Assembly (NCBI RefSeq): GCF_003234175.2
Contig: NZ_CP126257.1
Coordinates: 2,976,001-3,040,000 of the forward strand
Length of the DNA: 64,000 bases
Direction: 5' to 3'
DNA from: Curtobacterium sp. MCSS17_007
GTDB lineage: Bacteria; Actinomycetota; Actinomycetes; Actinomycetales; Microbacteriaceae
Shown here: in pieces, positions 55,000 through 63,093 of the stretch
Layout of the letters: every line of letters begins with the position of its first letter
How positions within the stretch are numbered: the first letter of the stretch is position 1
Made by a program: the position numbers and the translations under genes
The notes under the pieces: generated by a model
Databases searched by the model: none
Told to the model about the DNA's origin: nothing
The model's input: only the letters and a program-made list of their open reading frames with translations

Positions 55000-56946
55000 C
55001 TACCTCGGTTCGCTCGTCTTCTCGCCCTCGACCTGCTCGTCGGTCGCCTTGGCGCCGTCGGCGCCGCTCGATCGGCCACCGCCGACGACGACGTCGTCCT
55101 CGTCGAAGCCGAACGCGATGTCCGGCGCCTCGAGGCGCACGCGGTCCGCCGACTCGTCGTCGGGCTGCAGCTGCGACTCGCGTTCGGCGGCGACGCGCTT
55201 GAGGTAGTTCGCCACCTCGTGCTCGGTCGTCTCCTGGTCCCAGCCGAGCACGCCCGCCATGAGCTTCGCGGCGACGGGCGCTGCGGACTCGCCGCGGTCC
55301 CACGCCTCGATCGAGATGCGGGTGCGGCGGGCGAGGACGTCCTCCAGGTGCAGGGCTCCCTCGTGCGATGCCGCGTACACGACCTCGGCGCCGATGTAGT
55401 CGTCGGCCTGCGGCAGCGGCTCGGCGAGCGACGGGTCCTGCTGCACGAGCTGCAGCACCTCGGTCGCCTGCGTGCCGTAGCGGTTGAGCAGGTGCTCGAT
55501 CCGGACCTTGTGGACGCCGAACTGCCGTGCCGTGCGGCCGCGGCGGTTCCAGGCGGCCGGGTACCCCTCGGCACCGACCAACGGGATGTCCTCGGTGGTC
55601 GACGCCGGGATCTTGCCGTCCATCGCGGCGACGGCCTCGTCGATGGCGTCCTTGCCCATGACCCGGTAGGTCGTCCACTTGCCACCGGCGACCACCACCA
55701 GGCCCGGGGCCGTGTGCGCGACGACGTGCTCACGGCTGAGCTGCGAGGTCTGGTCCGACTCGCCCGCGAGCAGCGGTCGGAGGCCGGCGTAGACGCCCTC
55801 GACGTCCTCGCGGGTGAGCGGCACGGCAAGCACCTTGTTGACGTGCTCGAGGATGTAGTCGATGTCCGCCGCGGTCGCCGCCGGGTGCGCCTTGTCGAGG
55901 TTCCAGTCGGTGTCCGTCGTGCCGACGAGCCAGTGCCGGCCCCACGGGATCACGAAGAGGACGCTCTTCTCGGTGCGGAGGATCATGCCCGTGTTCGACT
56001 GGAAGCGGTCGCGCGGGATGACCAGGTGCACGCCCTTCGACGCCCGCACCTTGAACTGCCCGCGGGTGCCGACCATCGCCTGGGTGTCGTCGGTCCAGAC
56101 GCCGGTGGCGTTGACGACCTGCTTTGCTCGGATGTCGAACTTCTCGCCGGTCTGGATGTCGTGCGCGTGCGCGCCGACGACCCGCTCCCCCACCTTGATG
56201 AAGCCCTCGATGCGGACGCGGCTCGCGGCGACCGCGCCGTACGAGGCCGCGGTGCGCACGAGCGAGGCGACGTAGCGGGCGTCGTCGACCTGCGCGTCGT
56301 AGTACGTCATGCCGCCGACGAAGGCGTCCTTCTTCAGCCCGGGCATGTTCTTGAGGACCTGCTTGCGGCTGAGGTGCCGGTGGTGCGGGACCCCGGGCGG
56401 GCGGCCGCCGGACCAGCTGAAGACGTCGTACATCGCCATGCCGATGCCGATGTAGAAGCGCTCCCACACGCGGTGGTTGAGCGGGTAGAGGAAGCGGACG
56501 GGCTTCACCAGGTGCGGGGCGATGCGCTGCAGCAGCAGGCCGCGCTCGATGAGGGCCTCGCGGACGAGGGCGAAGTTCAGCTGCTCGAGGTAACGGATGC
56601 CGCCGTGCACGAGCTTCGACGAACGGCTGGACGTGCCGGAACCCCAGTCGCGGGCCTCGACGATCCCGACGCTCAGGCCGCGGGTGACGGCGTCGAGCGC
56701 GCTGCCGCCGCCGACGATGCCGCCGCCGACGACCAGGACGTCGAGTTCCTTCGTCTTCAGCGTCTCGATCGCCGCCGCGCGCTCCTCCGGTCCGAGCTTC
56801 GCGGACGGGTCGAAGCCGACGCCGCCGGTCGTCGGCGTGCGCGGGCTGCTCGCCGCGTCGTTCTCCGTCGCGTCGGTGCTGGTCTGCGTGGTCGCGTCCG
56901 CGGGGGCCTCGCCCGTCGAACCGCTGCTGCTGGGTGCCTTGGCCAT
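55000..56946 (-). CDS. glpD: glycerol-3-phosphate dehydrogenase (FAD-dependent)
   Basis: A 648-residue flavoenzyme, longer than E. coli GlpD because of a 70-residue Ser/Thr/Ala-rich N-terminus and an acidic C-terminal tail. The FAD Rossmann motif VLVVGGGIVGGGSALDAVTR begins near residue 71, then SSRSSKLVHGGIRYLEQ; the DTDW region and GGKWTTYRVM are also canonical. It oxidises glycerol-3-phosphate to dihydroxyacetone phosphate at the membrane, passing electrons to quinone. The ATG at 56946 has GGAGG 5 nt upstream; the adjacent ATG at 56949 is too close. Confidence 0.95.
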   Translation of the reverse strand: MAKAPSSSGSTGEAPADATTQTSTDATENDAASSPRTPTTGGVGFDPSAKLGPEERAAAIETLKTKELDVLVVGGGIVGGGSALDAVTRGLSVGIVEARDWGSGTSSRSSKLVHGGIRYLEQLNFALVREALIERGLLLQRIAPHLVKPVRFLYPLNHRVWERFYIGIGMAMYDVFSWSGGRPPGVPHHRHLSRKQVLKNMPGLKKDAFVGGMTYYDAQVDDARYVASLVRTAASYGAVAASRVRIEGFIKVGERVVGAHAHDIQTGEKFDIRAKQVVNATGVWTDDTQAMVGTRGQFKVRASKGVHLVIPRDRFQSNTGMILRTEKSVLFVIPWGRHWLVGTTDTDWNLDKAHPAATAADIDYILEHVNKVLAVPLTREDVEGVYAGLRPLLAGESDQTSQLSREHVVAHTAPGLVVVAGGKWTTYRVMGKDAIDEAVAAMDGKIPASTTEDIPLVGAEGYPAAWNRRGRTARQFGVHKVRIEHLLNRYGTQATEVLQLVQQDPSLAEPLPQADDYIGAEVVYAASHEGALHLEDVLARRTRISIEAWDRGESAAPVAAKLMAGVLGWDQETTEHEVANYLKRVAAERESQLQPDDESADRVRLEAPDIAFGFDEDDVVVGGGRSSGADGAKATDEQVEGEKTSEPR

Positions 56947-57037
56947 CATCGCCTCCGTGCGGGTTGCGCGCGCGGAGCCGGCCTCCGCGCACGGGCGGCA
57001 CCGAGGCGTCACCCGTGCGGGAGCACGGGTGCCACCG

Positions 57038-58159
57038 TCACTGCTGGTGGTACGGCGCCACGACCACTTCTACTCGCTGGAACTCCTTGACGTCGGAGTA
57101 CCCGGTCGTCGCCATGGAACGACGGAGCGCGCCGACGAGGTTCGCGCGGCCGTCCCACGACGGGGTCGGGCCGTTGAGCACGTTCTCGAGCGGGGCGATC
57201 TGTCCGACCTCGACACGGCGGCCACGGGGCAGCTCCGGGTGGTGCGCCTCGGCACCCCAGTGGAACCCACCGCCGGGCGCCTCGGTCGCGCGGGCCAGGG
57301 CGGTGCCGAGCATGACCGCGTCGGCGCCGACGGCGATCGCCTTGACGATGTCGCCGGCGGTGTCCAGGCCGCCGTCGGCGATGACGTGCACGTAGCGACC
57401 GCCCGACTCGTCCATGTAGTCACGGCGCGCACCGGCGACGTCCGCCACCGCGGTCGCCATCGGCGCGTGGATGCCGAGCGCCGCACGGGTCGTCGAGGCA
57501 GCGCCACCACCGAAGCCCACGAGGACGCCCGCGGCCCCGGTGCGCATGAGGTGCAGCGCCGACGTGTACGTCGAGGCACCGCCCACGATCACCGGGACGT
57601 CGAGCTCGTAGATGAACTTCTTGAGGTTGAGCGGCTCCTGGTTCTGGGAGACGTGCTCCGCCGAGACCGTCGTACCGCGGATGACGAACAGGTCGACTCC
57701 GGCGTCGACGACCGTCTGCGAGAACTCCTGGGTGCGCTGCGGGCTGAGCGAGCCTGCGACCGGCACCCCGGCGGCACGGATCTCGGCCAGGCGCGCGGTG
57801 ATCAGCTCGGCCTTGACCGGCTCGGAGTAGATCTCCTGCATGCGCTTCGTGACGTTGCCGTCCGTGAGGGTCTTGATCTCCTCGTAGAACGGCGTCGGGT
57901 CCTCGTACCGGGTCCACAGCCCCTCGAGGTCGAGGACACCGAGCATGCCGAGCTTGCCCATCTGGATGACCGTCGCGGGCGAGGCGACGGAGTCCATCGG
58001 CGCGGAGAGGATCGGCGACGCGAAGGTGAACGCGTCGATCGACCACTGCACGCTCACGTCGTGCGGGTCGCGGGTGCGCCGCGAGGGGACCACCGCGATG
58101 TCGTCGAACGCGTAGGCCCGACGGCCGCGCTTGCCTGCACCGATCTCGACTTCAGTCAC
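57038..58159 (-). CDS. GuaB3 family IMP dehydrogenase-related protein
   Basis: A 373-residue TIM-barrel protein without CBS domains. The N-terminus (RRAYAFDDIAVVPSRRTRDP), LSAPMDSVASP, VIADGGLDTAGDIVKAIAVG and the C-terminal LRRSMATTGYSDVKEFQRVE identify the GuaB3 branch. In the loop where IMP dehydrogenase has its catalytic cysteine (GxxCTT) the sequence is GGGAASTTR, with serine. Either GuaB3 members of this lineage work differently or the enzyme is altered. A purine nucleotide oxidoreductase role is probable but unproven. The GTG at 58159 follows TAGGCT by 6 nt (leaderless). Confidence 0.88.
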   Translation of the reverse strand: MTEVEIGAGKRGRRAYAFDDIAVVPSRRTRDPHDVSVQWSIDAFTFASPILSAPMDSVASPATVIQMGKLGMLGVLDLEGLWTRYEDPTPFYEEIKTLTDGNVTKRMQEIYSEPVKAELITARLAEIRAAGVPVAGSLSPQRTQEFSQTVVDAGVDLFVIRGTTVSAEHVSQNQEPLNLKKFIYELDVPVIVGGASTYTSALHLMRTGAAGVLVGFGGGAASTTRAALGIHAPMATAVADVAGARRDYMDESGGRYVHVIADGGLDTAGDIVKAIAVGADAVMLGTALARATEAPGGGFHWGAEAHHPELPRGRRVEVGQIAPLENVLNGPTPSWDGRANLVGALRRSMATTGYSDVKEFQRVEVVVAPYHQQ

Positions 58160-58235
58160 CGGGCAAGCCTAGCGGGCGGGGTCCCGGAGTGGGACGGGTG
58201 GACGGTGCAGCGGAGCAGTCGCTGCAGGGACGGTG

Positions 58236-58451
58236 TCAGCGGGGGTGCCGGGAGCGGGGGTGCCGGGTGCCGGGACGCCGCGCGCGTCGCTTCCGCAGCG
58301 CCCGCAGGACGAGCCCGAGCAGGAGCGCCAGCACGATCAGCACCACGAGGAGTGCGGCGGCGACCTTCACCAGCAGCGCGGCGCCGACGAAGAGCACGGC
58401 GAAGACGAGCCAGACGAGGGTGTCGAGCACGAGGGGGCCGGGGGTGCGCAC
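58236..58451 (-). CDS. small membrane protein, 71 residues
   Basis: One long hydrophobic stretch or hairpin (LDTLVWLVFAVLFVGAALLVKVAAALLVVLIVLALLLGLVL, two helices) followed by a strongly basic tail RALRKRRARRPGTRHPRSRHPR. Function unknown. I choose the GTG at 58451, 7 nt after TAGCGT, over the GTG three codons earlier, which lies inside that hexamer's spacing. It stands alone between guaB3 and the liv operon. Confidence 0.65.
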   Translation of the reverse strand: MRTPGPLVLDTLVWLVFAVLFVGAALLVKVAAALLVVLIVLALLLGLVLRALRKRRARRPGTRHPRSRHPR

Positions 58452-58568
58452 GCGCGCCACGCTAGTCGACGGGCGGGGGTGGGTCGTGCCTCCCGGCCGG
58501 GGCGGGTGCGCGCGCGACGCGAGACGCCGGCGTCTCGGCGCGACGACCGCGCCGCTCTCCGGCGTGAG

Positions 58569-58610
58569 GACGGGGCCGCGCGGCGCATCAGCAGCCTGCG
58601 CGGCCCCGTC
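58569..58610 (-). terminator. terminator of the liv operon
   Basis: GACGGGGCCGCGC at 58569-58581 and its exact complement at 58598-58610 enclose 16 nt, about 48 bp after the livF stop. A GGGAGGCACG half-repeat in reverse orientation lies further on, near 58487-58497. Confidence 0.75.
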
Positions 58611-58657
58611 GGGGTGCGGGTACCACCCCCACAGCAGTACCCGCGGGCCGACCTCGC

Positions 58658-59467
58658 TCAGCGAGCGGAGTCGACGTCCTTGGCGAGCGTCCCCAGGTAG
58701 AGCTCGATGACCTTCGGGTCGTCGGCGAGCTCACGCCCGGTGCCCGAGTACGCGTTCCTCCCCTGGTCGAGCACGTACCCACGATCGCAGATCTGCAGAC
58801 AGCGTCGCGCGTTCTGCTCGACCATGATGATCGACACCCCGGCCTTGTTGATCCGGCGCGTGCGGATGAAGGTCTCGTCCTGTCGCACCGGCGACAGCCC
58901 CGCGGAGGGCTCGTCGAGCAGCAGCACCTTCGGGTCCATCATCAGCGCGCGGGCCATCGCCACCGACTGCCGCTCACCACCGGACAGGGAGCCGGCGCGC
59001 TGGTTGCGCCGCTGCCCGAGCACCGGGAACAGGTCGTAGATGACCTCGAGCCGCTCGGCGAACTTCTTCGGGCGCAGGTACAGGCCCATCTGCAGGTTCT
59101 CCTCGATCGAGAGCGAGGGGAACACGTTGTTCGTCTGCGGCACGAAGCCGACGCCGGCCTGCACGAGCTTGTTCGCCTTGAGGTTCGTGATGTCCTCGCC
59201 CTGCAGGGACACCGAGCCCTCGCGGATCGAGACCAGGCCGAACAGCGCCTTGAGGAGCGTCGACTTGCCGGCGCCGTTCGGGCCGATGATGCCGATGAGC
59301 TCGCCCGGGTAGCAGTCGAGGTCGCAGCCGTTGAGGATGTTCACGCCGGGCAGGTACCCGGCGACCAGGTTCTTCGCGGTGAGGACGGGCTCGACGGTGG
59401 CCGTCGTCGCGCTCGTCGCCGGACCGGAGGCGCGACTCGACTCCGCTGCGTTCGTTGCGTCGGTCAT
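58658..59467 (-). CDS. livF: branched-chain amino acid ABC importer ATPase LivF
   Basis: A 269-residue ATPase of the HAAT family. Walker A is GPNGAGKST (about residues 62-70), with the LSGGERQ signature and Walker B LLLDEPSAGLSP. It energises import together with LivG. The N-terminal 25 residues are Ala/Thr/Ser-rich and not conserved. The ATG overlaps the livG stop by 4 bp; it is the last gene of livHMGF. Confidence 0.93.
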   Translation of the reverse strand: MTDATNAAESSRASGPATSATTATVEPVLTAKNLVAGYLPGVNILNGCDLDCYPGELIGIIGPNGAGKSTLLKALFGLVSIREGSVSLQGEDITNLKANKLVQAGVGFVPQTNNVFPSLSIEENLQMGLYLRPKKFAERLEVIYDLFPVLGQRRNQRAGSLSGGERQSVAMARALMMDPKVLLLDEPSAGLSPVRQDETFIRTRRINKAGVSIIMVEQNARRCLQICDRGYVLDQGRNAYSGTGRELADDPKVIELYLGTLAKDVDSAR

Positions 59468-60378
59468 CGGGTCGCCTCCTGCTCGTCCTGCTTGCGGTGG
59501 TCGTCCGCCGCTTCTTCTTCCGCAACCTCTTCGGCCAGCTCCTCGTAGGTCTCCTCGGTGAGGAGCGAGTCGTCGCCCAGGTCGGTGTCGTGGTGCGCAC
59601 CGAGGTACGCGTCGATGACGGCGCGGTCGTCCATCACCGTGTCGGCCGGGCCCTCGGCAACGACCTTGCCCTCGGCCATCACGACGACCCAGTCCGAGAT
59701 GTGCCGGACCATGTGCATGTCGTGCTCGACGAAGAGCACGGTCATGCCGTCGTCGCGCAGGGACTGGATGTGCCCGAGCAGTGACTGGGTGAGCGCGGGG
59801 TTCACACCGGCCATCGGCTCGTCGAGCATGATCATCGTCGGGTCGGACATGAGCGCACGGGCCATCTCGAGGAGCTTCCGCTGACCGCCCGAGAGCGAAC
59901 CGGCGTAGTCGTCCTTCTTCTCGAGGAGCTTGAAGCGCGCGAGCAGGTCCTCGGCCTTCGCGGTGATCTCGCGCTCGCGCTTCCGCCAGAGCGCCGGGAC
60001 CAGGCCGACGAAGAAGTTCTCGCCCGGCTGGTCGCGGGCACCGAGCAGCATGTTCTGCATCACGGTGAGGCGGCTCAGCGCCTTCGTCAGCTGGAACGTG
60101 CGGACCATGCCCTTGTTCGCGATGTGCGTCGCACTCGTCTTCTGCAGCGTGTCGCCGTTGAAGCGGGTCGTCGCACCGGGGCTCGGCTTGTCGAAGCCGG
60201 TCAGCAGGTTGAAGAACGTCGTCTTGCCGGCGCCGTTCGGACCGATGAGCGCGGTGATGGTGCCGCGCTGCACCTCGAGGTGGTCGACGTCGACCGCGGT
60301 CATGCCGCCGAAGTGCCGGGTGACGCCGTCGACGGTCAGGATCGGGTCGGACTTCGTGTGGGTGTAGGTCTCAGACAC
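59464..60378 (-). CDS. livG: branched-chain amino acid ABC importer ATPase LivG
   Basis: A 304-residue ATPase. Walker A GPNGAGKTT, signature LSGGQRK, Walker B IMLDEPMAGVNP, and the HAAT-typical GMVRTFQLTKALSRLTVMQNML are present. After the normal end there is an extra 45-residue, highly acidic tail (ETYEELAEEVAEEEAADD) not found in standard LivG proteins. The start at 60378 overlaps the livM stop by 8 bp. It works with LivF on the LivHM channel. Confidence 0.93.
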   Translation of the reverse strand: MSETYTHTKSDPILTVDGVTRHFGGMTAVDVDHLEVQRGTITALIGPNGAGKTTFFNLLTGFDKPSPGATTRFNGDTLQKTSATHIANKGMVRTFQLTKALSRLTVMQNMLLGARDQPGENFFVGLVPALWRKREREITAKAEDLLARFKLLEKKDDYAGSLSGGQRKLLEMARALMSDPTMIMLDEPMAGVNPALTQSLLGHIQSLRDDGMTVLFVEHDMHMVRHISDWVVVMAEGKVVAEGPADTVMDDRAVIDAYLGAHHDTDLGDDSLLTEETYEELAEEVAEEEAADDHRKQDEQEATR

Positions 60379-61357
60379 TGAACGACAGCTCCTTCTTGTT
60401 GCCCAGGAGTCCCTGTGGCCGGAACACGATGAGGAGCATGAGCGCGACGCCGACGAGCACGTAGGAGAACTGCTCCGCCTGCTGCGCGTTCATGATCGAG
60501 TCGGGGATGAAGTCCCCGGCGAGGGTGCGGACGAAGAGCCGCACGACGAAGAACAGGATCGCTCCGAGCACCGGGCCGAACACGGTCGCTGCGCCGCCGA
60601 GGATCAGCGCGGTCCAGATGAAGAACGTCATCGAGCGGCCCATGGCGTCGGGCTGCACGGAACTCGGCAGCACGTAGATGACCCCGGCGAGCGCACCGAG
60701 CGCACCACCGAAGACGAGCGCCTGCATCTTGTACGAGTAGACGTTCTTGCCGAGGGAGCGCACGGCGTCCTCGTCCTCGCGGATCGCCTTCACCACGCGA
60801 CCCCACGGGCTGCGCATGAGCAGGAAGAGCACGAGGGTGAAGAGCGCCACGAGACCCCAGGCGGCGATGCGGATCCACCAGCCGTTGACCCCGTTGTTCG
60901 AGTAGGTGAACCACAGGATGCTCGTGGTGCCGTCGGGCAGCGGGCTGAGGGCGTTGAACGGGTCGCGGTAGGCCGACCCGGCGATGCCGTTCGAGCCTCC
61001 CGTGGTGGTCGTCAGCAGGCTGGAGCGGCCGACCATGCGGATGATCTCGGCACCGGAGATCGTCACGATCGCCAGGTAGTCCCCGCGCAACCGCAGGGTC
61101 GGGATGCCGAGGATGACCGCGAAGACGATCGCGACCGCCAGGGCGACGAGCACCGCCATGACGAAGGGCAGGCCGTTCGTGATCGAGATCGCGAAGCCGT
61201 AGGCACCGAGCAGCAGGAACGCTGCCTGGCCCATGTTGATCAGTCCGGTCAGACCGAAGTGCACGTTGAGGCCGATCGCGGCCAGGGCGAACGCCGCCGT
61301 GGTGGGGGCGAGGGCCTCCTGCGTCAGCGAGGACAGCAGGTTCAGGATGTAGTCCAT
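60371..61357 (-). CDS. livM: branched-chain amino acid ABC importer permease LivM
   Basis: A 328-residue permease with about nine helices. Family segments are AIGLNVHFGLTGLINMGQAAFLLLGAYGF near the N-terminus and the ATPase-contact loop SPWGRVVKAIREDEDAVRSLGKNVYSYKMQAL. It forms the importer channel with LivH. The ATG at 61357 follows GGGAGC, 12 bp after the livH stop. Confidence 0.93.
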   Translation of the reverse strand: MDYILNLLSSLTQEALAPTTAAFALAAIGLNVHFGLTGLINMGQAAFLLLGAYGFAISITNGLPFVMAVLVALAVAIVFAVILGIPTLRLRGDYLAIVTISGAEIIRMVGRSSLLTTTTGGSNGIAGSAYRDPFNALSPLPDGTTSILWFTYSNNGVNGWWIRIAAWGLVALFTLVLFLLMRSPWGRVVKAIREDEDAVRSLGKNVYSYKMQALVFGGALGALAGVIYVLPSSVQPDAMGRSMTFFIWTALILGGAATVFGPVLGAILFFVVRLFVRTLAGDFIPDSIMNAQQAEQFSYVLVGVALMLLIVFRPQGLLGNKKELSFSV

Positions 61358-61369
61358 GTCGGTGCTCCC

Positions 61370-62788
61370 TTAGCCGATGCGCTCGGCGCGACCGAAGATG
61401 CCCTGCGGCCGGAACAGCAGGATGAGGATGAGGATCACGAGGGCCGTGGCGTACTTGAAGTCACCCGGCAGCACGAGGTTCGTGAGCTCGACGACGATGC
61501 CGATGATCATCGAGCCGACGAGGGCGCCGTACGCGGTGCCGAGACCGCCGAGCGTCACGGACGCGAACATGAGCAGCAGCAGCTGGAGACCGGTCTGCCA
61601 GTTCACGCCGTTGAGCACCAGGCCGAGCATGACGCCGGAGAGGCCAGCGAGGCCGGCGGCGAGCGTCCACACGAAGCGGATGACCCGGTCGACGTCGATG
61701 CCGGACGCCGCGGCGAGCGCCGGGTTGTCCGACACGGCGCGGGTGGCACGGCCGAAGCGGGTCTTGGCGAGGAACAGGCCGGTACCGACGAGCACCACGA
61801 GCGCGATGGCCATGGCGACGTAGGACTGCACGGTCAGCGTGAGCCCGGCGAAGGTCACCGTCTCGGGGTTGCCCTGCTGGATGCGGACGGTCGAGGCGCC
61901 GAAGAAGTACTGGAAGGCGTACTGCGCGGCGATCGACAGACCGATCGTGACGATCATGAGCTGGGTGAGGCTGATCCGACGCCGTCGCAGTGGCCGCCAG
62001 ATCGCGGCGTCCTGCAGGTACCCGGTCGCCGCACACAGCAGCGTGACGACGATGCCGGTCACCCAGATGTTCCACCCGAGCTGGTTCGCGAAGACGTAGG
62101 CGAGGAGACCGCCGAGGGTCACCTGCTCGCCGTGCGAGAAGCTCGACAGGCCGGTGGTGCCGTAGATGAGCGACAGGCCGACCGAGGCGAGGGCGATGAG
62201 GAGCCCGAGCCGGATGCCGGACGCGAGCTGCTGCCAAGCGCGTGCGGCGCTGACGCTGCTCGAGTCGTCGGCGGTGGTGGCGCCCTGCTGGTCGGACAGC
62301 TGGAAGATCTGGCCGACGTTGGCGTTCAGCGTCGCGTTCACCTTGCGCTCGGCGTCGGCGGCGTTGGTCAGGTACTGCCCCTTCGGCAGCGAGTCCTGGT
62401 CGACGCTGACGGTGTACTGCCCGGCCGTGGTGACCGAGACGGACCAGCGACCGGTGTCGTCGGTGGTGGCCGTCTGCTCGAAGCCGCCGGCTCCGGCGAC
62501 GTCGACGTCGATCCCCGCGGCGGGCTTCCGCTCGGAGTCGAGGATCGTGCCGCGGATGCAGCCGTTCGTCGGGCTGACCACGCACGGACCGGTGGCCTCG
62601 GACGGGCTGCTGCTGGCGGAGGGACTGCTCGTCGCCGCCTGGGCCGAGGGCGACACTGCCCAGTCGACCGCGAAGGTGGCGAGGAAAGCGAGGAAGAGTA
62701 CTGCGGCGAGGACCAGGCGGTTGCGACCTGGTGCCCCACGGCGGAATCGGCGCATGAGCGCTGACCCCGGCGGAGTGATGGAACCCAC
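61370..62788 (-). CDS. livH: LivH-type permease fused to an N-terminal exported beta-domain
   Basis: A 472-residue protein, about 180 longer than standard LivH. An N-terminal membrane segment (VLAAVLFLAFLATFAVDWAV) ends near AQAA. It is followed by a Ser-rich linker and a carboxypeptidase-regulatory/SdrD-B-like domain (CIRGTILDSERKPAAGIDVD; DDTGRWSVSVTTAGQYTVSV) at about 72-135. The LivH permease follows from about residue 185 (LASVGLSLIYGTTGLSSFSHGE). The extra domain should face outside, near where the binding protein docks. The GTG at 62788 follows GAGAGG; an ATG at 62755 is the alternative. No livK gene adjoins the operon in this window. Confidence 0.88.
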   Translation of the reverse strand: MGSITPPGSALMRRFRRGAPGRNRLVLAAVLFLAFLATFAVDWAVSPSAQAATSSPSASSSPSEATGPCVVSPTNGCIRGTILDSERKPAAGIDVDVAGAGGFEQTATTDDTGRWSVSVTTAGQYTVSVDQDSLPKGQYLTNAADAERKVNATLNANVGQIFQLSDQQGATTADDSSSVSAARAWQQLASGIRLGLLIALASVGLSLIYGTTGLSSFSHGEQVTLGGLLAYVFANQLGWNIWVTGIVVTLLCAATGYLQDAAIWRPLRRRRISLTQLMIVTIGLSIAAQYAFQYFFGASTVRIQQGNPETVTFAGLTLTVQSYVAMAIALVVLVGTGLFLAKTRFGRATRAVSDNPALAAASGIDVDRVIRFVWTLAAGLAGLSGVMLGLVLNGVNWQTGLQLLLLMFASVTLGGLGTAYGALVGSMIIGIVVELTNLVLPGDFKYATALVILILILLFRPQGIFGRAERIG

Positions 62789-63093
62789 GGATGAGCCTCT
62801 CGTTCGGATGTCGAGACCCTAGGCATTTTTTGTGTCCCCCGTGTTTCCATCACGTCTCCTGCACAAATCGTGCTGCTTTCGTGACCGACACCCGGCCGAT
62901 CCGCATGGATCCGCCCGTCCGGCCGGTACAGGACGCTCAGGAACGTCATCGGGAGTGACTGTCAGCATCCGCCCAGGTCCCGACGTCGGGGGACGCCGGA
63001 ATGGCGCGCGTGTCGCGCGCGTTACCATGGCCCATCGGGAACCCGACGACGTGCCCCGGTGCCACCACTTCACCTCGCCCACGAAGGGGACCC
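62789..63093. promoter_or_regulatory. divergent promoter region between liv and guaB
   Basis: 305 bp without a gene. On the minus strand TAGGGT at 62822-62817 is a likely -10 element for liv, next to an A/T tract (CATTTTTTGTG on the plus strand) unusual for this DNA. TGCACAAATCGTGC near 62865-62878 is a weak inverted repeat. On the plus strand TTACCAT near 63023-63029 may be the guaB -10 element. Confidence 0.45.
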
